Below, in pieces: positions 16,698-24,793 of a stretch of 64,000 nt of DNA. The translations under genes were made by a program, and so were the position numbers. Source of the stretch: CAUZWH01 sp965224275 (GTDB taxonomy: Bacteria; Pseudomonadota; Alphaproteobacteria; SHVV01). The stretch is taken from positions 62,001-126,000 of the forward strand of contig CBDCYR010000013.1 in NCBI GenBank assembly GCA_965224275.1. Direction: 5' to 3'. Numbering within the stretch: the stretch's first letter is position 1; the number at the start of each line of letters is the position of its first letter. The notes under the pieces are model-generated. The model had not been told where the DNA came from. It saw only the letters and a program-made list of their open reading frames with translations, and did no database searches.

Positions 16698-18223
16698 ATG
16701 CTGGTTGTGGAGACGATTGCGCGGATCCGTCGGGATCATCTGGTGAAGGGCGTTCCGATCAAGAAGATCGCACGGGATTTGAGGGTTTCGAAGAACACGG
16801 TGCGCAAGGTGGTACGGGGCGATGAGACCTCGTACAGCTACGCGCGCAAGATCCAGCCGATGCCGAAGCTTGGGCCGTGGGTGGAGGAGTTGGAGCGCCG
16901 GCTTGAGGCCAACGAGAAGAAGCCGCGCCGGGACCGCTTGTCTCTGCTGCGGATTCATGAAGATCTTGCGGCTCTGGGCTATGGCGGCGGCTACGACGCG
17001 GTGCGCCGCTACGCCAGGACCTGGCGTCGGCGGTGGCGGCTGTTGTCGCCGTCGCAGGGTTTTGTGCCGCTGAGCTTCGATCCCGGCGAGGCCTACCAGT
17101 TCGACTGGAGCCACGAATACGCGCGCCTGTCGGGTGTGACGACCAAGGTGAAGGCGGCGCACATGCGGCTCTGCTACAGCCGCATGCAGCTGGTTCAGAT
17201 CTTCCCGCGCGAGAGCCAGGAGATGGTGTTCGAGGCGCACGAACGGGCCTTCCACTTCTTCGGCGGGGTCTGCCGACGGGGCATCTACGACAACATTACG
17301 ACAACATGAAGACGGCGGTGAGCATGGTCTTCGTGGGCAAGGAGCGCGCCTACAACCGGCGCTTTCTGGAGCTGTGCTCCCACCATCTGGTGGAGCCGGT
17401 GGCGTGCACTCCGGGTGCGGGCTGGGAGAAGGGGCAGGTCGAGAGGCAGGTGGGTGACGTCCGCGGCCGCCTGTTCGTGCCCATCCCGCGGGGCGGCTCC
17501 TACGCCGAGATCAACGAGTGGCTGATGGATCGGTGTATCGAGGACGCCAAGAAGCGGCCGCATCCGACGATCGAGGGCAAGACGGTGTGGCAGGTGTTCG
17601 AGGAGGAGCGCCCCTTCCTGATGGCCTATCGCGGCCCCTTCGACGGCTTCCACGCCACCGAGGTATCGGTCTCCAAGACCTGTCTGGTGCGCTTCGACAA
17701 CAATCACTACAGCGTGGCGGCCCGCGCCGTCGGGCGGACGGTCGACGTGCGGGCCTATGCCGATCGTATTGTCATCCGCCAGGATGGCGAGACCGTTGCC
17801 GAACACCCCCGGAGCTTTGGACGCGGTGAGATCGCCTGCAATCCATGGCACTACGTGCCGATCCTGACACGGAAGCCCGGTGCGCTGAGGAATGGCGCGC
17901 CTTTCAAGGGTTGGCAACTGCCCGGCGCGCTGGGCCGCATACGGGCGCGGCTCACCGGCCGCGACGACGGCGATCGTCAGATCGTCAAAATCCTCGCGGC
18001 GGTGCTGGAGGACGGGCTGGAGGCGGTCGAGGCGGCCTGCGCCGAAGCGCTCGCCTGCGGCGCCTGCAGCGCTGATGTTGTGCTCAACATCCTCGCCCGG
18101 CAGTGCCAGCCGCCGCCGCCGCCGGCCATCCCAACGCCCGAGGGCCTGCAGCTTCGCCACCAGCCGGTGGCCGACTGTCAGCGCTACGACCGCCTGAGGG
18201 AGGCCGGTCATGGAGCGTCATGA
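16698..18223 (+). pseudogene. istA: IS21 transposase IstA, disrupted by an 11-bp tandem duplication
   Basis: The N-terminal helix-turn-helix (PIKKIARDLRVSKNTVRKVVR) and the integrase core start (YQFDWSHEY, first Asp) are in frame from ATG 16698. At 17286-17307 the 11-base sequence TACGACAACAT occurs twice in direct succession, which throws translation into a TGA at 17307-17309. Without one copy the frame reads GIYDNMKTAV and continues through CTPGAGWEKGQVERQV (catalytic Glu region) to a stop at 18223. IstA carries out strand transfer. The duplication looks like slipped-strand or break-repair damage after insertion. Confidence 0.88.
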
Positions 18224-18938
18224 TGTGCTGGCGATGATGACGGCGCTGAAGCTTGCAGGCATGCGCGCCGCCTACGACGACATCCTCGCCGACGGGCTCA
18301 AGCGCCGTCATCCGGTGCAGCAGATCATCGGTACGCTGCTGCAGACCGAGGTCGCCGACAAGCAGGCGCGCTCCATCAAGTACCAGATGACGTCCGCCAA
18401 GCTGCCGACGGCCAAGGAGCTGGCCGACTTCGACTTCGCCGCTTCCCCGGGCAATGAGCCCCTGATCCAGGAACTCGCCGGCGGCGACTTCCTGGAGAGC
18501 AAGCGCAACATCGTGCTGGTCGGCGGCACCGGCACCGGCAAGACCCATCTCGCCGTCGCCATCGCCCGCGCCTGTATCAGAAAGGGCGCCCGTGGCCGCT
18601 GCTACAACGTCGTCGACCTGGTCAACCACCTCGAGGCCGAACTCCGCTCCGGACGCCAAGGCCGTATCGCGGACCAACTCGTCCGACGCGACTTCGTCAT
18701 CCTCGACGAACTCGGCTACCTGCCCTTCGCCCAGGCCGGCGGCCAGCTGCTGTTCCACCTGATGAGCCGGCTCTACGAGCGCACCTCGATCATCGTCACC
18801 ACCAACCTCGCTTTCGGCGAATGGCCCTCCGTCTTCGGCGACCCCAAGATGACCACCGCGCTGCTCGACCGCCTGACCCACCATTGCGAGATCATCGAGA
18901 CCGGCAACGAGAGCTGGCGCTTCAAGAACCGCTCCTGA
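18210..18938 (+). CDS. istB: IS21 helper ATPase IstB
   Basis: A 242-residue AAA+ ATPase that assists IstA in target choice and transposition. Walker A GGTGTGKTH lies at about residues 104-112, and Walker B FVILDELGYLPF near 163-174. The start overlaps the end of istA by 14 bases, the normal IS21 arrangement. The open frame is intact although istA is broken. It ends RFKNRS, in keeping with other IstB proteins. Confidence 0.93.
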   Translation: MERHDVLAMMTALKLAGMRAAYDDILADGLKRRHPVQQIIGTLLQTEVADKQARSIKYQMTSAKLPTAKELADFDFAASPGNEPLIQELAGGDFLESKRNIVLVGGTGTGKTHLAVAIARACIRKGARGRCYNVVDLVNHLEAELRSGRQGRIADQLVRRDFVILDELGYLPFAQAGGQLLFHLMSRLYERTSIIVTTNLAFGEWPSVFGDPKMTTALLDRLTHHCEIIETGNESWRFKNRS

Positions 18939-18985
18939 CCGGACGCCGGCCGTGCCTGCGGCCCGCTTGCCCCGGTGGGTCAACA

Positions 18986-19007
18986 GGCTTGACGTATACG
19001 TCAAGCC
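18986..19007. repeat. 22-bp perfect palindrome inside the IS21 right end
   Basis: Centred on GACGTATACGTC, this perfect palindrome lies 48 bases after istB. A second inverted pair follows: GCGGCTTCG at 19011-19019 with CGAAGCCGC at 19044-19052. Neither has a T-run, so they are not clear terminators. They may bind a protein or form part of the extended right end. Confidence 0.6.
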
Positions 19008-19252
19008 CACGCGGCTTCGCTCCGCGCACCGCAAGGCGCTACACGAAGCCGCTCGGGTCCCCCCTATTGACTACCGGGACAACCTCCGCCGTGCCACTCA
19101 GGGGGTCAATATTGCACGCCGATAGGGGGTCAATTTTGGACGCCGATTGACAGTCCCTGGCCACGATCCTAAATCAATCGTCCACCAAGCGGCGTTCTTC
19201 ATGTATCGCGCGGCCGTCGGTGGGCGACGCTATCGCGTGGGTTGGTGAGAAA

Positions 19253-19645
19253 TTAGTACCAATTCGCTAGTCGCAAACCCTCGACGCGAGAAAATTCCCG
19301 AACATTTCGTGTCACCAGCACGGCGCCATTGGCACGCGTGGTCCCCGCGACCAGGTTGTCGATTGGCCCAATGGGTGTCCCCGCCATCTCGAGTGTTGCG
19401 CGAATGGCAGCGGCTTCCTTAGCCACTGCTTCGTCCAGGTTCAGAATCACGACGAGTTCCATCATCTCTTTGAGTTGTCGTGCTCGTAGGTCAGGGGACG
19501 TAGATTTCGTCACACCCACGTAGAGTTCGTAGAGAACCACCGCTGGCACCGCAATTTCTGACGGCGGCGTCGATAGAAGTTTGTCCGCGACACGTCCTTC
19601 GCCCTTAAAAAAGTAGATCAGCGTATTGGTATCGAGCGCGAACAC
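19253..19645 (-). CDS. vapC: VapC-type PIN-domain toxin ribonuclease
   Basis: A 130-residue PIN-domain protein with the acidic site D5 (LDTNTLIYF), E40 (VLYELYVG), D96 (IGPIDNLVAG), and an N114 segment (VTRNVREFSRVEGL) typical of VapC. VapC toxins are Mg-dependent RNases that cut tRNA or rRNA when freed from their antitoxin. It starts at a GTG that directly abuts the TGA of the upstream antitoxin gene. The IS21 element ends about 100 bases beyond its stop. The pair is intact and probably functional. Confidence 0.9.
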   Translation of the reverse strand: MFALDTNTLIYFFKGEGRVADKLLSTPPSEIAVPAVVLYELYVGVTKSTSPDLRARQLKEMMELVVILNLDEAVAKEAAAIRATLEMAGTPIGPIDNLVAGTTRANGAVLVTRNVREFSRVEGLRLANWY

Positions 19646-19879
19646 TCAGAGCGACTCGCGGTTCAAATCCGATGTCGCTTCAGTTTCACGGAGTGATTTG
19701 ACATCTGGTAGGTCGGTCCAGGCGCCCGCTAACGACACAACGTTCTCTGGCCACTGCGAAACAGTTTTTTGTCGGATCAAGCGAACCACCCATTTGCTCT
19801 GTGAGACGCCCTCGGCCTCGGCGGCGGCTTTCATGCGCGCGGCGGTCTCGTTGTCCAAATAGAGCGTGATCTGACCCAT
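19646..19879 (-). CDS. Ribbon-helix-helix antitoxin of the VapBC-type pair
   Basis: A 77-residue protein starting MGQITLYLDNETAARMKAAAEAEGVSQ: a ribbon strand (ITLYLD) followed by two helices, as in CopG/MetJ-type DNA-binding antitoxins. The C-terminal part (NVVSLAGAWTDLPDVKSLRETE) is probably the toxin-binding tail. It begins at ATG 19879 and ends exactly at the toxin start. A 10-bp palindrome, AAGTATACTT, and a promoter-like sequence lie just upstream, as expected for autoregulation. Confidence 0.85.
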   Translation of the reverse strand: MGQITLYLDNETAARMKAAAEAEGVSQSKWVVRLIRQKTVSQWPENVVSLAGAWTDLPDVKSLRETEATSDLNRESL

Positions 19880-19916
19880 GCCGTGGTCTCCGAGCGAGAG
19901 TTCAAATTTACTTCTA

Positions 19917-19957
19917 AAGTATACTTGCAATTATATGTGAAGATAAACTGAGATCAA
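19917..19957 (-). promoter_or_regulatory. Promoter and operator of the toxin-antitoxin pair
   Basis: Read on the minus strand, TTGATC (19957-19952) and TATAAT (19935-19930) are separated by 16 bases, a good sigma-70-like match. The perfect palindrome AAGTATACTT lies at 19917-19926, between the -10 and the antitoxin start, where a bound antitoxin would block transcription. Confidence 0.55.
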
Positions 19958-20044
19958 CAGGTTGTCGTAATCTCTGACTGAAAAACCACGCATCGAGGGC
20001 GTAAGATGCGCGGAGGTCAATCATGGGACAAGTTGGAGGCGGCT

Positions 20045-21055
20045 ATGGCAGTTCAAGAGGCGGTTCAGGACAAACCTGTCTATTTCCGGCCACGGCGATT
20101 GGGGCATGCCAATCTTTGGGTCGACGACCGTCCCAAGTCCGAGGTGTTCTACAATCAGGTTTGCGGATTCACGCTTGAATTCTGGGAACCCGATCTCGAG
20201 GCATCGTTCCTCGGAACCGGGAACACGCCGCACGATATTGGCATGATCAAAACAACCGGCGGCAAAGCGCGCTATGGCCGCGATGGGTTGTTGCAACTAC
20301 CCGAGGGTATCGGCATCCAACATGGCCTCGGCCATCTCGCGTGGGAGCTCGAAAATGAAGCTGACCTCGTCGAAGCCTTCGGCCGCCTTCAGGAAGCCGG
20401 CATCGAGACGGATATGACGGTCGACCATCAGGTCGCCCACAGCGTTTATATGTTCGATCCTGACGGCAACCAGATCGAATTCTACTGCGACACGGTGAAA
20501 GAGTGGCGCACCGTAATCCAGGGCGAAATGGAACTCATCACGGGGTTTTGGGCACCAGGCGACACCGATGCATTTACCGAGCCTCGCTACGATCCCGATC
20601 CCGAAATTCGCATCGTTGACGGGGCGCCGATTCACCCCCGGCGCATCACGCATACGGTGCTCAAGACCGAGGACGTCGACGGGTTGGTTGATTTCTATTC
20701 GACCGTCGGTGGTATGACGCCGGTTTACTCGGCCAGCGATAATTCCGTGGTGTGCTTGCGCGGCACGCACGACGCCTACCGCTTTCACCTGGCGGTCAGC
20801 CAAGCCGGTGCCGGCGAAAAGGTTGGCTACCACCACTCCTCGTTCGAACTGGAGAGCGAAACAGCCGTCGATGCGGCGGAAAAAGCGGTCGCAGCGGCGG
20901 GTTACGAACCCGAGAAATCAGTCGATCACCCGTCCAAGCGGAGCTTCTTCATGATCGACCCGGACGGCCTGCGCAGCGAATTTTTTGTGCGCCGTGACGC
21001 TGGTTTCTTTGACATTACCGAGACGCCGGCCGACGAACGGGCATTTCTTATCTAG
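20045..21055 (+). CDS. Two-domain VOC extradiol dioxygenase-like protein (catechol 2,3-dioxygenase family)
   Basis: A 336-residue protein with two VOC domains, about residues 15-165 and 195-320. Both carry a possible iron triad. The first has H in RRLGHANL, H in QHGLGHLAWE and E in NQIEFYC; the second has H in RRITHTVL, H in VGYHHSSFE and E in LRSEFFV. Classical type I extradiol enzymes keep the iron only in the second domain. The protein probably cleaves a catechol-like ring with O2. Start at ATG 20045 is chosen because GGAGG lies 6 bases before it; an ATG 13 codons earlier lacks a ribosome-binding site. An amidohydrolase gene follows after 29 bases and is probably co-transcribed. Confidence 0.83.
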   Translation: MAVQEAVQDKPVYFRPRRLGHANLWVDDRPKSEVFYNQVCGFTLEFWEPDLEASFLGTGNTPHDIGMIKTTGGKARYGRDGLLQLPEGIGIQHGLGHLAWELENEADLVEAFGRLQEAGIETDMTVDHQVAHSVYMFDPDGNQIEFYCDTVKEWRTVIQGEMELITGFWAPGDTDAFTEPRYDPDPEIRIVDGAPIHPRRITHTVLKTEDVDGLVDFYSTVGGMTPVYSASDNSVVCLRGTHDAYRFHLAVSQAGAGEKVGYHHSSFELESETAVDAAEKAVAAAGYEPEKSVDHPSKRSFFMIDPDGLRSEFFVRRDAGFFDITETPADERAFLI

Positions 21056-21084
21056 CGGTTTACCGAATTACCGGCCGCTTTAAG

Positions 21085-22536
21085 ATGGACGTCGAATCCG
21101 TCGATCTCCTCATTGAGGACGCGCGTTTCGTTCTCACCCAGGATGGGAATCGACGGTTTCTCGAACGGACCTCGATTGCCGTACAGGGTAACCGCATCGT
21201 TGCGATCGGGGGCCGCGACGAGGTACGGGAACGCTACGCGGCGACGAGAACCATCGATGCGTCCGAGCGGCTGGTTACGCCGGGGTTGATCAATGCCCAC
21301 TCGCACCTCGAATCGTGTTTCGACAAGGGCTTGCTGGATGATGTTCCGTTGGTTGCTTATGTCGACCGCAAGTGCAGCTTCACGTGGAATACGCTAACCC
21401 AGGAGAACTACTACTACGCTGCCGCGCACACGTTGCTGTCGTGCCTCAAGACGGGCACCACGACGATCGCGGATTGCGGTACGATTCCACCGCACGAAGC
21501 CTCGGTGGTCCGGGCTGTCAGCGATATCGGCGCCCGCGGCGTGCTGGCGCGGATGATGCTCGATATCCACGAAGCTGGGATTCCCGAGCACCTTCAGGAG
21601 AACACCAGGGATTGTCTCGCCAACACCGAAACATTCATTAAGGATCATCATCTTTCGGCCAATGGGCGGGTCGTCGCAGCGCTCGATATTCAGCAAGTCT
21701 GCTTTAGCTCCGATGAACTGATCGCCGGGATCAAAGACTTCACCGAGCGCTATGACATCGGCATTCAAACCCACGCCGCCGTCAACTTCGAAGTCGTCGA
21801 GTTCACCCGGCAGCGCACGGGAATGCGCGACATCGAGTATCTCCACCACGTTGGCGTGCTGGGGCCGCGCCTGGTCGCCGCACATATGGCCTGGCTCGAT
21901 ATCAACGAGATCTTTCTGATGAAGGAAACGGGCGCGCATGTCGCGCATGTGCCTGGTTCGAGCTTGCATGGGCTTTACGGATCGCTGAACGCCAGGAGCG
22001 CGATCCCCGAGATGGTCAAGGCCGGAGTGAATGTTGGGCTTGGCAATGACGAAACCAACACGGGCACCTGCCACGATATGGTACGCGAGATGTATCTGGT
22101 GGTCGGCGCGCATGCCGAAGCCCGGCGGACCTTCAACGCACCCGATATCGACCTGTTCCAAATCCCGACCGGCGCGACCCAGGCGACGGCACTCGACATG
22201 GCAACCATCAATGGGGCTAAAGCGCTCGGCCTGGAAGATGAGATCGGTAGCATAGAGGTTGGCAAAAAAGCCGATCTCGTGCTGTGGGATCTGACCAGCT
22301 ATGAGTGGATTCCGACCACTCGGCTAAACCTGGTTAGCAATTTCATTTTCAACGCCACCGGGCGCAGTGCCCGAACAGTGATTGTCGATGGCGTACCGGT
22401 GATTGACGATTACGTCCTCACGACGATGGACGAACAGGAAATTCTGCGCACCTGCCAGCAGTTCGGCGAAGAAATCCAACCGACAGCGCCGTGGGTCAAA
22501 GAGCCAGAAGAATGGCGCCTGCGCTGGGTGCAGTAG
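21085..22536 (+). CDS. Amidohydrolase of the TRZ/ATZ (chlorohydrolase/deaminase) subfamily
   Basis: A 483-residue amidohydrolase. The metal site reads H72-x-H74 (INAHSHLE), a third histidine in IQTHAAVN, a histidine in VAAHMAW and the aspartate in GLGNDETNTG. The TIM barrel is flanked by the small beta-sandwich formed by both ends (KKADLVLWDL near 395). This subfamily removes amino or halogen groups from heterocycles such as triazines, pyrimidines or guanine. It follows the extradiol-type gene closely. Direct evidence for substrate is lacking; an N-containing ring or its amine is a fair guess from context. Confidence 0.88.
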   Translation: MDVESVDLLIEDARFVLTQDGNRRFLERTSIAVQGNRIVAIGGRDEVRERYAATRTIDASERLVTPGLINAHSHLESCFDKGLLDDVPLVAYVDRKCSFTWNTLTQENYYYAAAHTLLSCLKTGTTTIADCGTIPPHEASVVRAVSDIGARGVLARMMLDIHEAGIPEHLQENTRDCLANTETFIKDHHLSANGRVVAALDIQQVCFSSDELIAGIKDFTERYDIGIQTHAAVNFEVVEFTRQRTGMRDIEYLHHVGVLGPRLVAAHMAWLDINEIFLMKETGAHVAHVPGSSLHGLYGSLNARSAIPEMVKAGVNVGLGNDETNTGTCHDMVREMYLVVGAHAEARRTFNAPDIDLFQIPTGATQATALDMATINGAKALGLEDEIGSIEVGKKADLVLWDLTSYEWIPTTRLNLVSNFIFNATGRSARTVIVDGVPVIDDYVLTTMDEQEILRTCQQFGEEIQPTAPWVKEPEEWRLRWVQ

Positions 22537-22570
22537 AAGTGGGGACTAGCCCAGATATCTTAGGAGCGAA

Positions 22571-22699
22571 CCCCTCACCCAACCCTCTCCCACAAGGGGA
22601 GAGGGCTTTAGGGCGCGCACGATCCGCTCCCTCTCCCCCTTGCCTGCCTGCGCGAAGCCGCTACGGCGAAGGCAGGTGGGAGAGGGTTGGGTGAGGGGG
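22571..22699. repeat. REP module with nested palindrome
   Basis: A double-hairpin repeat: CCCCTCACCCAACCCTCTCC pairs outward with GGGAGAGGGTTGGGTGAGGG, around a GCGCGCAC centre. The second hairpin is interrupted by a 37-bp sequence (22640-22676) identical to the one at 13951-13987. It lies between convergent amidohydrolase and aldo/keto reductase genes and could end transcription from both sides. Confidence 0.85.
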
Positions 22700-22721
22700 A
22701 TCATGATGTCGCTATTTCCGC

Positions 22722-23711
22722 CTAGACGTTGACGTTGCCCATCATTTTCTCAGGGTAACGATCGCCGGCGGCGGCGCCGGGCGGCATGATCTGGTCGAGT
22801 GTATCGCGCTCCTCGTCGCTGAGATCGATATCGATCGCGGCGACGTTGTCCTCCATATATTTGGGATGCTGGGTGCCGGGGATCGGGATGATGTTGTCCG
22901 AGCAGTGAAAGCACCATGCGATCGCCAGTTGGGCCGGGGTGCAGCCCTTGGCGGATGCGATTTCAGCGACCCGGGTTACCAGGTCCTGGTTTTTCTCGAA
23001 GTTGCCCTCGGCGAAGCGGGGATGGGCGAAGCGCCGATCGCTGTCGGGCAGGTCCTTCATGGCCTTGATCACACCCGATAGCATGCCCCGTCCAAGCGGG
23101 CTGTAAGCAACGAAGGCGATGCCAAGTTCCTGGGTCTTTTTGAGCTGATGCACTTCGTTGTCACGAGTCCACAATGAGAGCTCGCTTTGCAGCGCGGCGA
23201 TCGACGTAACCTTGGCCGCACGTTCGATCGAGTCGACGGACGCCTCCGACAGACCGATGTAGCGGATCTTGCCGGCGTCGCGTAGTTGCGTGAAAGCGCC
23301 CATGCTGTCTTCGATCGGCACTTTGCGATCGACGCGATGCAGGTAGTAAAGGTCGATAACGTCGACTCCGAGCCGGCTGAGGCTCGCATCACATGCCGCG
23401 CGAATATATTTGGGGCGTCCATCGACGATGCCGGCGGGAACGCCGCCTGCACCGAACGTGTTGCCGCATTTGGAGGCGAGAAACACACGATCGCGCTTTC
23501 CCTTAAGCCATCGGCCGACAAACTCCTCGTTTTCACCAGCGCCGTAGACGTCGGCGGTATCGATCATTTCGACGCCGAGCTCCAGCGTTCGATCAAGGGT
23601 GGCGACCGACCGGTCGTCGTCGCGCTCGCCATACCACCCCGCCATACCCATGCAGCCCAATCCAATGGCGGATATCTCGGGTCCATCCTTGCCAACTCTT
23701 CTCTTCCTCAC
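22722..23711 (-). CDS. Aldo/keto reductase (first of three tandem paralogs)
   Basis: A 329-residue NADPH-dependent aldo/keto reductase of the YajO/PdxI-like group. The catalytic tetrad is visible: Asp and Tyr in MIDTADVYGAGENEEFVG, Lys in FLASKCGN, His in DLYYLHRVD. The cofactor-binding PIPGTQHPKYMEDN segment is near residue 275. It reduces aldehydes or ketones to alcohols. It starts at GTG 23711 behind AAAGGGAG. It is the last of three adjacent minus-strand paralogs and may be co-transcribed with them. Its natural substrate is unknown. Confidence 0.9.
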   Translation of the reverse strand: MRKRRVGKDGPEISAIGLGCMGMAGWYGERDDDRSVATLDRTLELGVEMIDTADVYGAGENEEFVGRWLKGKRDRVFLASKCGNTFGAGGVPAGIVDGRPKYIRAACDASLSRLGVDVIDLYYLHRVDRKVPIEDSMGAFTQLRDAGKIRYIGLSEASVDSIERAAKVTSIAALQSELSLWTRDNEVHQLKKTQELGIAFVAYSPLGRGMLSGVIKAMKDLPDSDRRFAHPRFAEGNFEKNQDLVTRVAEIASAKGCTPAQLAIAWCFHCSDNIIPIPGTQHPKYMEDNVAAIDIDLSDEERDTLDQIMPPGAAAGDRYPEKMMGNVNV

Positions 23712-23776
23712 GGAATTTCTCCCTTTCCTAGCGGTATCTTTCTTGTCGGGTTCGTTGCGTTTGACGCTGACCGCCG

Positions 23777-24775
23777 TCAGTTGTTGAGGCGGCTCATCAT
23801 GTGTTCGGGATAGCGTTCGCCGGCAATGGCGCCCGCATCAAACGCACTTTCGAGTGCCTTTATCTCGTCGTGGGTCAGCACCAAATCGGCGGCATGCGCG
23901 TTTTGTTCGAGGTAGCTGCGGCGTTGGGTGCCAGGGATGGGTACGATGCCATCGCCGTCGTTTTGTCCTTTGGCGTGCACCCAGGCGAGGGCAATTTGCG
24001 CAACGGTTACATCACGGCTGGTAGCAAGACTTTCGATCGCATCGAGGCGCGAGAGATTGCCGGCCAAGTTACCATCGGCGAAGCGCGGGAACATGCGACG
24101 CACATCTGATTCGGGGAGCGCGTCCGGCGTGCGAATCGCGCCGCCTAGAAGTCCGCGGGTCAAGGGGCTGTAGGCGACAAAGGTGGTGCCGAGTTCACGG
24201 CAAGTCGGGATGATCTCCGCCTCGGGCTCGCGGTGGAACAACGAGTACTCGGTCTGGAGAGCGGCGATGGGATGCACCTGAGCGGCGCGGCGAAGGGTTG
24301 CCGGCGATGCTTCAGACAGGCCGAGACTGCGAATCTTTCCGGCCGCAATCAGCCCGGCCATGGCCCCGATACTGTCTTCGATTGGCACTTCGGTATCGAT
24401 GCGGTGGAGATAGAAGAGATCGATTACGTCAATACCGAGCCGCTCAAGGCTGGCATCGCAGGCCTTGCGGACGTAGTCCGGGCTGCAATCGACACCCACC
24501 GAGCGGCCGCTGTCGTCCCACACGTTGCCGCATTTGGTGGCAATGACGACATGGTCGCGGTGCGGGCGCAGTTCGGCGCCGACAAAGCGCTCGTTTTCGC
24601 CGCGGCCATAGACATCGGCAGTATCGAAGAACGTGATCCCGAGGTCACGAGCCCTGGCGATCGTCGCCCGAGATTCGCCATCGTCGCGGACGCTGTACCA
24701 GCCGGCCATACCCATACAGCCGAGACCTTGGGTCGATATTTCAATACCAGTGTGGCCGAGTTTGGTGCGATTCAT
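23777..24775 (-). CDS. Aldo/keto reductase (second of three tandem paralogs)
   Basis: A 332-residue paralog of the neighbouring reductases. It has the same tetrad: Asp and Tyr in FFDTADVYGRGENERFVG, Lys in VIATKCGN, His in LFYLHRIDT. The PIPGTQRRSYLEQN cofactor segment is present. It differs from its neighbours by a short insertion around HAKGQNDGDGIVPIPG. The third paralog ends 18 bases upstream of its start, so the two are likely on one transcript. The ribosome-binding site is weak. The role is reduction of a carbonyl compound, substrate unknown. Confidence 0.9.
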   Translation of the reverse strand: MNRTKLGHTGIEISTQGLGCMGMAGWYSVRDDGESRATIARARDLGITFFDTADVYGRGENERFVGAELRPHRDHVVIATKCGNVWDDSGRSVGVDCSPDYVRKACDASLERLGIDVIDLFYLHRIDTEVPIEDSIGAMAGLIAAGKIRSLGLSEASPATLRRAAQVHPIAALQTEYSLFHREPEAEIIPTCRELGTTFVAYSPLTRGLLGGAIRTPDALPESDVRRMFPRFADGNLAGNLSRLDAIESLATSRDVTVAQIALAWVHAKGQNDGDGIVPIPGTQRRSYLEQNAHAADLVLTHDEIKALESAFDAGAIAGERYPEHMMSRLNN

Positions 24776-24793
24776 GAGAGTCTGACTCGCTGA

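Larger units (their letters stand above)
16582..19152 (+). mobile_element. IS21-family insertion sequence, 2571 bp, 8-bp target duplication
   Basis: The element is bounded by a perfect 8-bp direct repeat, GTCCCTGG (16574-16581 and 19153-19160). Each end starts TGT(T/C)(G/A)ATCGGCGT and carries two copies of a short repeat containing ATTGACCCCC, arranged as inverted multiple terminal repeats typical of IS21. It encodes IstA and IstB. IstA is disrupted by an 11-bp tandem duplication, so the copy is probably immobile unless complemented. The 313 bases beyond istB hold the right-end repeats, a 22-bp perfect palindrome and a GC-rich hairpin. Confidence 0.92.

Noticed and set aside
17285..18211. 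Minus-strand frame of 308 codons opposite istA
   Set aside because: Antisense to the IS21 transposase, no ribosome-binding site and no domain; a shadow.
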